NCBI GenBank assembly: GCA_022360075.1 | Contig: JAKSDN010001411.1 | Coordinates: 1 to 7,230, forward strand | DNA from: Kiloniellales bacterium | Lineage (GTDB): Bacteria > Pseudomonadota > Alphaproteobacteria > Kiloniellales > JAKSDN01 | Reading direction: 5' to 3' | Length of the DNA stretch: 7,230 nucleotides | Shown: positions 1 to 7,230 of the stretch, piece after piece | Layout of the letters: each line of letters begins with the position of its first letter | How positions within the stretch are numbered: the stretch's first letter is position 1 | Notes under the pieces: generated by a model | What the model saw: the letters and a program-made list of their open reading frames with translations, nothing else | Told to the model about the DNA's origin: nothing | The model's database searches: none | Position numbers and translations under genes: made by a program

Positions 1-118
1 CCTTGGCGCCCCTCTTGCCATTCTTGCGGCGGCGAATGCGTTCGCCGGACCGGGTCGGCGGTCAGCCGGTGATGTGAGAAGCCGCGGTCCCGAAACAAGA
101 ACGACGATGGGGGCGATC
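1..118. other. Upstream non-assigned sequence before the first gene
   Basis: No gene can be assigned here. Two + strand frames that are open from the window edge end at TGA codons at 70-72 and 75-77, so either could be the tail of an upstream gene cut by the edge. Neither short peptide is recognisable. The frame of the following oxidoreductase is also open back to base 2, so its start has to be chosen on protein grounds. A perfect hairpin lies at 30-47 (listed separately). Confidence 0.5.
30..47. other. Short perfect hairpin upstream of the oxidoreductase gene
   Basis: CGGCGAA (30-36) and TTCGCCG (41-47) are exact reverse complements around a 4-nt loop TGCG. No T-run follows, so it is not a canonical intrinsic terminator. 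It could be part of a weak terminator, lie within an upstream coding tail, or be chance in GC-rich DNA. Confidence 0.3.
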
Positions 119-1357
119 ATGACGTACGTGGTTGTCGGCGCCGGGCCGGCGGGTGTGGTGGCCGCGGAGACGCTGCGCAAGGCCGCTCCGACGGCCGAGG
201 TCGTTCTGATCGGCGACGAGCCGGAGCCGCCCTATTCGCGGATGGCGATTCCCTACTTCCTGACCGGCATGATCGGCGAGGGAGGGACCTATCTGCGCAA
301 GACGGACGGGCATTACGAAGAGGCGAAGATCCGCTACCTCCAGGGCCGGGTGGCCAAGGTCACGCCCAGCAGCAAGACGCTCATGCTGGAGGACGGAACC
401 GGTCAAGCCTACGACAAGCTGCTGATCGCGACGGGCGCCAGCCCGATCAAGCCGCCGATCGAAGGCCTGGACCTGCCCGGCGTGCACCACTGCTGGACCC
501 TGGAGGATGCCCGCAACATCGTCCAGCTCGCGGCCAACGGCAGCAACGTGGTCCTGATCGGCGCCGGCTTCATCGGCTGCATCATCCTGGAGTCCCTGGT
601 CGAGCGTGGGGTGAAGCTGACCGTCGTCGAGGCCGAAGATCGCATGGTGCCGCGCATGGCGGATCAAACGACCGGTGGACTGATAAAGAAATGGTGTGAA
701 TCCAAAGGCATCACTGTCAAGACTTCGACCAAGGTGACAAGCGTTGGAAACGGCGGTCAAGACGGCCTGACGGTCACTTTCGACAACGGCGAGAGCGCGC
801 CGGCATCACTCGTCGTGGTCGCGGCCGGGGTGCGCTCCAACACCGCTTTCCTGGCCGACAGCGGCATTCAGGTCGAAGACGGCATCATCGTCGATCAGCA
901 CCTGCAATCCTCGGTGCCGGACATCTATGCCGCCGGCGATTGCGCCCAGTCCCGCGACTTCTCGACAAACGGCTGGGCCGTGCATGCGATCCAGCCCACA
1001 GCCGTCGATCACGGCCGTCTGGCGGCGCTGAACATGGCCGGCAAGGAGGCGGAGTTCAACGGCAGTCTCACCATGAACGTGCTCGACACTGCCGGTCTGA
1101 TCTCGGCCAGCTTCGGCGCCTGGGACGGTGTAGAGGGTGGCGAAAGTGCCCAGAGCTTGGACGAAGAGCGCTTCCGCTACATGCGGCTGGAGTTCGACGG
1201 CGACGTCTTGGTCGGCGCCCTCAGCCTCGGCCGCACCGATCATATCGGCGTCTTGCGCGGCCTGATCCAGACCCGCGTGCATCTCGGTGCTTGGAAGGAC
1301 AAGCTCAAGCGCGACCCGCATCTGATCACCGAGGCCTATGTCGCCTGCACGCAGTGA
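119..1357 (+). CDS. FAD/NAD(P)-dependent oxidoreductase (NADH oxidase / rubredoxin-reductase-like fold)
   Basis: Predicted cytoplasmic flavoprotein of 412 residues that moves electrons between NAD(P)H and an unidentified partner. The N-terminal dinucleotide-binding motif GAGPAG is at residues 7-12 directly after a short beta strand (FAD). A second Rossmann motif GAGFIG at 148-153 with a following acidic strand end binds NAD(P)H. The second FAD contact, DIYAAGDCA, is at 268-276. Residues from about 290 form the C-terminal domain typical of NADH oxidase, NasB-type and rubredoxin reductases. There is no CxxxxC redox pair after the first motif, so it is not a disulfide reductase of the lipoamide type. 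The ATG at 119 is chosen because the FAD motif then sits at the usual distance from the N-terminus and GGGGG (109-113) lies 5 bases upstream. GTG at 74 or ATG at 107 in the same frame would add 15 or 4 unlikely residues. The gene lies 156 bp before the molybdenum hydroxylase operon, so it may serve as that enzyme's redox partner. This is inference from position only. Confidence 0.86.
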   Translation: MTYVVVGAGPAGVVAAETLRKAAPTAEVVLIGDEPEPPYSRMAIPYFLTGMIGEGGTYLRKTDGHYEEAKIRYLQGRVAKVTPSSKTLMLEDGTGQAYDKLLIATGASPIKPPIEGLDLPGVHHCWTLEDARNIVQLAANGSNVVLIGAGFIGCIILESLVERGVKLTVVEAEDRMVPRMADQTTGGLIKKWCESKGITVKTSTKVTSVGNGGQDGLTVTFDNGESAPASLVVVAAGVRSNTAFLADSGIQVEDGIIVDQHLQSSVPDIYAAGDCAQSRDFSTNGWAVHAIQPTAVDHGRLAALNMAGKEAEFNGSLTMNVLDTAGLISASFGAWDGVEGGESAQSLDEERFRYMRLEFDGDVLVGALSLGRTDHIGVLRGLIQTRVHLGAWKDKLKRDPHLITEAYVACTQ

Positions 1358-1513
1358 GCCATTGCGCGTCGCCGCGCGACTTCCTTCGCGCCCTACTCCG
1401 AATTCGGCCGTCGGGTTCTCCCGGACCCTAGGCGGCAAGCCTATATCAGTCTTGTGAACTTCGGGCGCCCCGGCTTTATCCGCCGCAAGCCCAGTCGTTA
1501 GGGAGGACGACCC
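1358..1513 (+). promoter_or_regulatory. Intergenic leader before the molybdenum hydroxylase operon
   Basis: This 156-bp gap contains no ORF. It has a weak sigma-70-like pair, TTGTGA (1452-1457) and TTTATC (1475-1480) with a 17-base spacer. The match to TTGACA/TATAAT is only 4/6 and 3/6. Around it are an imperfect inverted repeat (GGCGG-C-AAGCC at 1431-1441 against GGCTT-TAT-CCGCC at 1472-1484), the 8-base palindrome GGGCGCCC (1463-1470) and the 7-base direct repeat GCAAGCC at 1435-1441 and 1485-1491, exactly 50 bases apart. These could be operator elements. The strong Shine-Dalgarno GGGAGGA (1501-1507) of the next gene ends the region. No convincing terminator for the upstream gene is seen: a bulged hairpin at 1410-1426 has no T-run. 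Confidence 0.3.
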
Positions 1514-1981
<468 letters not shown>

Positions 1982-1985
1982 GAGC

Positions 1986-4355
<2,370 letters not shown>

Positions 4356-4368
4356 GGGAGAGAAACCC

Positions 4369-5166
4369 ATGTACGACTTCACCTATCACCGCCCGGCGTC
4401 CCTTGACGCGGCCGCCGCCGCGCTCGGCGGCGCCGACGACGGCAAGCTCCTGGCCGGCGGCCAGACCCTGCTGCCCACGATGAAGCAGCGCCTCGCCAGC
4501 CCCTCGGACCTGATCGACCTCAAGGGCATCGCCGGGCTCGGCGGAATCTCCGATGACGGCGGCAGCCTGGTGATCGGGGCCACCACCAGCCACGCCGCGG
4601 TGGCGGCCGACGCCACGGTCAAGGCGAAGGTCCCCGCCCTCGCCCATCTGGCCGACGGCATCGGCGACGCCCAGGTCCGCAACGTCGGCACGATCGGCGG
4701 CTCGATCGCCAACAACGACCCGGCGGCCGACTATCCCGCCGGCCTGGTCGGGCTCGGGGCGACGGTGCGCACGAACAAGCGCGAGATCGCGGCCGACGAC
4801 TTCTTCACCGGCCTGTTCGAGACGGCACTCGGCGAAGACGAGATCGTCACCGCGGTCGCCTTTCCGGTGCCCGACAAGGCCGGCTACGCCAAGTTCCCGA
4901 ACCCGGCCTCGCGCTACGCCATCGTCGGGGTCATGGTGAGCCAGGGCCCGCAAGGCACGCGCGTCGCGGTCACCGGCGCCGGCCCCAGCGTGTTCCGCGC
5001 GAGCGCCATGGAAGAGGCGCTTGCCGGCAACTTCGCCGCCAGTGCCGTGGAGAGTGTCAGCGTGCCGGCCGACGGCCTGAACGCGGACATCCACGCCAGC
5101 GCGGAGTACCGGGCGCACCTGGTCACGGTAATGGCGAAGCGCGCGGTGGCCGCGGCTGGGGGATGA
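4369..5166 (+). CDS. Molybdenum hydroxylase medium subunit, FAD-binding (CoxM-like)
   Basis: Flavoprotein subunit of 265 residues that takes electrons from the [2Fe-2S] subunit and passes them to an external acceptor (NAD+, quinone or another protein; undetermined). It has the two FAD-binding motifs of the family: AGGQT at residues 29-33, followed by LLP, and TIGGSIANN at 108-116, followed by DPAAD. The VAO/PCMH-type FAD domain occupies about residues 1-170 and the CO-dehydrogenase-flavoprotein C-terminal domain the remainder. It is at the short end of the usual range (about 265-290) but has no visible deletion. It begins 13 bases after the large-subunit stop, with GGGAG (4356-4360) eight bases before the ATG, so the three subunit genes form one operon in the order small-large-medium. 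Many CO dehydrogenase operons instead run medium-small-large. A short hairpin overlaps its TGA. Confidence 0.92.
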   Translation: MYDFTYHRPASLDAAAAALGGADDGKLLAGGQTLLPTMKQRLASPSDLIDLKGIAGLGGISDDGGSLVIGATTSHAAVAADATVKAKVPALAHLADGIGDAQVRNVGTIGGSIANNDPAADYPAGLVGLGATVRTNKREIAADDFFTGLFETALGEDEIVTAVAFPVPDKAGYAKFPNPASRYAIVGVMVSQGPQGTRVAVTGAGPSVFRASAMEEALAGNFAASAVESVSVPADGLNADIHASAEYRAHLVTVMAKRAVAAAGG

Positions 5167-5179
5167 CGTTTCAGTCATC
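5162..5179 (+). terminator. Hairpin overlapping the medium-subunit stop codon (weak terminator candidate)
   Basis: GATGAC (5162-5167) and GTCATC (5174-5179) are exact reverse complements around a 6-base loop, and the TGA stop (5164-5166) lies in the left arm. The stem is short and no run of T follows, so it is not a standard Rho-independent terminator. It is at the 3' end of the hydroxylase operon and could help end or protect the transcript together with the larger repeat at 5202-5299. Confidence 0.3.
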
Positions 5180-5201
5180 GCTTCCGCGAGCCCGCCCCAC
5201 T

Positions 5202-5299
5202 CTCATGTGTCACCCTCGGGCTTGACCCGAGGGTCCATTGGGGTCCGAGTCTCGGACCTCGATGGATTGCCGGGTCAAGCCCGGCAATGACACTATGAG
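5202..5299. repeat. Composite palindromic intergenic repeat (alphaproteobacterial REP-like element) with cloverleaf potential
   Basis: The element consists of two 31-base units in inverted orientation, 5208-5238 and 5262-5292, flanking a third hairpin. Unit 1 holds CCCTCGGG/CCCGAGGG (5213-5220 and 5226-5233) around the loop CTTGA. Unit 2 holds ATTGCCGGG/CCCGGCAAT (5266-5274 and 5280-5288) around the loop TCAAG. Between them GGTCCGA (5242-5248) pairs with TCGGACC (5252-5258). Outer arms CTCATGTGTCA (5202-5212) and TGACACTATGAG (5288-5299) are complementary apart from one unpaired base, and TCCAT (5234-5238) pairs with ATGGA (5262-5266), so the whole can fold as a closed cloverleaf. Elements with the core GGGCTTGACCC are scattered through the intergenic DNA of many alphaproteobacteria (recalled family knowledge). 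They are the source of spurious 'VIAGLDPAIH' peptides. Likely roles are mRNA 3'-end stabilisation, transcription attenuation or a mobile REP/MITE-type unit; none is proven here. Confidence 0.85.
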
Positions 5300-5429
5300 G
5301 GGGTCGCGGTCCTAAGCTATTCCATAGAGGAAGGTTGATTCGACGGCCACCTGAGTCGAGTCCATCCGCCAACCTAAAAGGGTATCGGCGGGCGGTAGCC
5401 AGTCGTGCGACAAAGCGGGGACATCAATC
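5300..5429 (+). promoter_or_regulatory. Leader upstream of the 3-hydroxy acid dehydrogenase gene
   Basis: This is 130 bp of non-coding DNA between the palindromic repeat and the next ATG, with lower G+C than its surroundings. It probably holds a promoter for the dehydrogenase-BKACE pair, because a strongly structured element separates that pair from the hydroxylase operon. I could not find a -35/-10 pair with acceptable spacing. Small candidates for protein contact are the tandem pentamer GAGTC (5353-5357 and 5358-5362) and the inverted pair TCGAC (5340-5344) / GTCGA (5355-5359). GGGGA at 5417-5421 is the likely ribosome binding site of the next gene. Assignment as regulatory is by position. 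Confidence 0.3.
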
Positions 5430-6383
5430 ATGAGCGACAGCAAGGTCGCCATCGTCGGGGCCGGGCTGATCGGTCGGGCCTGGGCCATCTCTTTCGCCCG
5501 CGGCGGCTGCTCGGTAACGCTCTTTGACCCAGTCGATGGCGCCGCCGAGGCGACACTAGAGGCAATACCGCCGCTGCTCGACGAGCTGGCGCGCAACGGC
5601 CTGCTCAGAAACCAGGAGCCAGGCGCGGTCGCTGAGCACCTGTCTGTCGCGGGAACGCTCGAGCAGGCGGTCGAAGGCGCGGTGCACGTCCAGGAGAACG
5701 CGCCCGAGGACCTCAAGATCAAGCGCGAGGTGACCGCCGCCATCGCCGCGGCCGCCGGTCCCGACTGTGTGATCGCCAGCTCCAGCTCGGCCTTCATGCC
5801 CTCCCTCTTCACCGAGGAAGTCGAGGGCCGGCATCGCTGCCTGGTCGGCCATCCGATCAACCCGCCTTATCTGGTGCCCGCCGTCGAAGTCTGCCCGGCG
5901 CCCTGGACCGCGCCCGAGACGGCCGCGCGCGCCGCCGCGCTCTACGAGGCGATCGGCCAGGCGCCGATCCGCATGGCGCGCGAGCTCGACGGCTTCATCA
6001 TGAACCGCATGCAGGCGGCGCTGCTGCAAGAGGCCTTCCGGCTGGTGGCCGAGGGCTACGCCAGCGCCGAGGACGTCGACCGCGGCATCGGCCAGGGGCT
6101 CGGCCTGCGCTGGGCCTTCATGGGCCCTTTCGAGACCATCGACCTCAACGCGCCGGGCGGCATCCGCGATTACGTCGCGCGCTACGAGCCGCTCTGCCGG
6201 CGCCTGGCCGAGGGCCAGGGCCCGCCCTGCGACTGGAACACGGCCTTGGACGAGGGCATCGAGGCCGAGCGAACGGCGGCGCTGGATCGTGATAAGCTGG
6301 CCGAGCGCCAGGTCTGGCGCGACCGCCGGCTGATGGCGCTGGCGGCCCACAAGACCAAGGCCGACGACGAGATCGGCTCCTGA
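5430..6383 (+). CDS. 3-hydroxy acid dehydrogenase, lambda-crystallin / L-gulonate 3-dehydrogenase-like (3-hydroxyacyl-CoA dehydrogenase superfamily)
   Basis: NAD-dependent dehydrogenase of 317 residues that oxidises a 3-hydroxy acid to the 3-oxo acid in the cytoplasm. The N-terminal Rossmann domain has GAGLIG at residues 10-15, and D33 at the end of the second strand favours NAD+ over NADP+. The catalytic set of the superfamily is visible: S120 in a serine run (117-120), H141 and E153 spaced as in HPINPP...VEV, and N192 in GFIMNR. The C-terminal helical domain is complete. The overall pattern (HPxNPPY, VPEDL-like APEDL at 87-91, GLGLRWAFMGPFET, and a C-terminal WRDRRLMAL) resembles vertebrate CRYL1 more than carnitine dehydrogenase, which as I recall has HPFNPVY at the active site. 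Both belong to one superfamily, so carnitine-type substrates stay possible. It likely acts on a free acid rather than a CoA ester. The ATG has GGGGA eight bases upstream. The next gene begins 17 bases after the stop, so the two are almost certainly co-transcribed and act in sequence. Confidence 0.9.
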   Translation: MSDSKVAIVGAGLIGRAWAISFARGGCSVTLFDPVDGAAEATLEAIPPLLDELARNGLLRNQEPGAVAEHLSVAGTLEQAVEGAVHVQENAPEDLKIKREVTAAIAAAAGPDCVIASSSSAFMPSLFTEEVEGRHRCLVGHPINPPYLVPAVEVCPAPWTAPETAARAAALYEAIGQAPIRMARELDGFIMNRMQAALLQEAFRLVAEGYASAEDVDRGIGQGLGLRWAFMGPFETIDLNAPGGIRDYVARYEPLCRRLAEGQGPPCDWNTALDEGIEAERTAALDRDKLAERQVWRDRRLMALAAHKTKADDEIGS

Positions 6384-6400
6384 CGGAGGGAAAGCTAGGC

Positions 6401-7230
6401 ATGGCAAAGGCGCGAAAAGTCATCATCACCTGCGCGGTCACGGGCTCGATCCACACGCCCTCGATGTCGCCGCACCTGCCGGTGACGCCGGACGAGATCG
6501 CCCAGGCGGCGATCGCCGCGGCCGAGGAGGGGGCGACGATCCTGCACCTGCACGCGCGCGAGCCCGAGGACGGCCGGCCGACCCAGGACCCGGAGATGTT
6601 CCGGCGCTTCCTGCCGCGCATCAAGCAGTCCTGCGAGGCGGTCGTGAACATCACCACCGGTGGCGCGCCGAGCATGACCATCGAGCAGCGGCTGCAACCG
6701 GCCCTGCAGTGCAAGCCCGAGGTCGCCTCGCTCAACATGGGCTCGATGAACTTCGGGCTCTTCCCCATGCTCAACCGCTTCAAGGACCTGAAGCACGACT
6801 GGGAGCGCCAGCACCTGGAGAAGAGTCGCGATCTGGTGTTCAAGAACACCTTCCAGGATGTCGAGTACATATTGACGGCATGCAGCGACAACGGCACGCG
6901 CTTCGAGTTCGAGTGCTACGACATCTCGCACCTCTACAACCTGGCCCACTTCCTCGACCGCGGCCTGGTCAAGCCGCCGCTCTTCGTGCAGTCGGTCTTC
7001 GGCATCTTGGGCGGCATCGGCACCCATCCCGAAGACGTGCTGCACATGCGGCGCACGGCCGACCGCCTGTTCGGCAACGACTACGTCTGGTCGGTGCTCG
7101 GCGCCGGCCGCAGCCAGATCCCGATCGCCAGCATGTCGGCGGCCATGGGCGGCAACGTCCGCGTCGGCCTCGAGGACTCGCTCTGGGCCGGCCCCGGCAA
7201 GCTCGCCGAGTCCAACGCCCAGCAGGTGCG
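6401..7230 (+). CDS. Beta-keto acid cleavage enzyme (BKACE, DUF849; 3-keto-5-aminohexanoate cleavage family), 3' truncated by window edge
   Basis: The first 276 residues of a protein usually about 310 long; the frame is open to the end of the window. The family condenses a beta-keto acid with acetyl-CoA and splits it to acetoacetate and a new acyl-CoA. It is a TIM-barrel enzyme with a divalent metal, zinc in characterised members. Metal ligands are visible as HLH (H49, H51) and E258 in the GLED motif. The conserved TTGG substrate/CoA loop is at residues 85-88, and other barrel landmarks are LNMGSMNFG (111-119), FEFECYD (168-174), QSVFGILGG (197-205) and LGAGR (233-237). GGAGGG (6385-6390) lies ten bases before the ATG, which starts 17 bases after the dehydrogenase stop. 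That neighbour would supply the 3-oxo acid, as carnitine dehydrogenase does for the BKACE of carnitine breakdown. The segment at about 120-155 is the longer lid of the subgroup common in rhizobia and Rhodobacterales. The name '3-keto-5-aminohexanoate cleavage' should not be taken as the substrate. Confidence 0.93.
   Translation, partial: MAKARKVIITCAVTGSIHTPSMSPHLPVTPDEIAQAAIAAAEEGATILHLHAREPEDGRPTQDPEMFRRFLPRIKQSCEAVVNITTGGAPSMTIEQRLQPALQCKPEVASLNMGSMNFGLFPMLNRFKDLKHDWERQHLEKSRDLVFKNTFQDVEYILTACSDNGTRFEFECYDISHLYNLAHFLDRGLVKPPLFVQSVFGILGGIGTHPEDVLHMRRTADRLFGNDYVWSVLGAGRSQIPIASMSAAMGGNVRVGLEDSLWAGPGKLAESNAQQV

Noticed and set aside
1410..1426. GTCGGG-TTCT-CCCGGAC hairpin considered as terminator of the oxidoreductase gene
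   Set aside because: The stem has a bulge, only about six pairs, and no T-run follows; too weak to call.
5202..5299. Cloverleaf fold considered as a tRNA gene
   Set aside because: The stems and loops do not match tRNA: no TTC-containing T loop, no D-loop GG pattern, no usable anticodon arm, and the arms are inverted copies of one another as in REP-type elements.
5175..5372. Small - strand ORF (65 codons) containing VIAGLDPAIH
   Set aside because: This peptide is the translation of the palindromic intergenic repeat, a well-known source of false hypothetical proteins in alphaproteobacterial annotations.
5556..6897. Antisense frames opposite the dehydrogenase and BKACE genes
   Set aside because: They are Arg/Gly/Ala-rich shadows. 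The + strand frames encode complete catalytic motifs and have proper ribosome binding sites.

Overview
The window is a GC-rich (roughly two-thirds G+C), densely coding stretch with every supported gene on the + strand. Codon use, strong GGAGG-type ribosome binding sites and a characteristic palindromic intergenic element (the kind whose translation yields 'VIAGLDPAIH' in spurious ORFs) suggest an alphaproteobacterium, possibly of the Rhodospirillales/Kiloniellales or Rhizobiales type. No phylogenetic marker gene is present, so this placement is inference.

Layout: (1) positions 1-118 hold the end of unseen upstream DNA with one small hairpin. (2) 119-1357 encodes a cytoplasmic FAD/NAD(P)-dependent oxidoreductase of the NADH oxidase / nitrite-reductase / rubredoxin-reductase fold. 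(3) After a 156-bp gap with a weak promoter candidate comes a tight three-gene operon (1514-5166) for a complete molybdenum hydroxylase: small [2Fe-2S] subunit, large Mo-cofactor subunit and medium FAD subunit, in the order S-L-M. The large subunit carries the active-site signature AYRGAGR ('form II'), not the cysteine-bearing AYxCSFR loop of true aerobic CO dehydrogenase, so CO is unlikely to be the substrate. (4) A 263-bp intergenic region holds a 98-bp element made of two inverted 31-nt units and a central hairpin, which can be drawn as a cloverleaf. (5) 5430-6383 encodes a lambda-crystallin/L-gulonate 3-dehydrogenase-like 3-hydroxy acid dehydrogenase. Seventeen bases downstream (6), from 6401 past the window edge, is a beta-keto acid cleavage enzyme (BKACE, formerly DUF849).

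How the genes may work together: the last two form a recognisable chemical module. The dehydrogenase makes a 3-oxo acid, and BKACE cleaves it with acetyl-CoA to give acetoacetate and a new acyl-CoA. The molybdenum hydroxylase upstream would oxidise an aldehyde or hydroxylate an N-heterocycle, passing electrons Mo -> 2Fe-2S -> FAD, and the first oxidoreductase may be a redox partner. Together this looks like a catabolic cluster for an unidentified small organic acid, aldehyde or heterocycle. The substrate cannot be read from sequence, and the repeat element between the two halves means they may be separate transcription units. No Mo-hydroxylase maturation genes (XdhC/CoxF-like, CoxD/E/G-like), transporter or regulator lie in the window.
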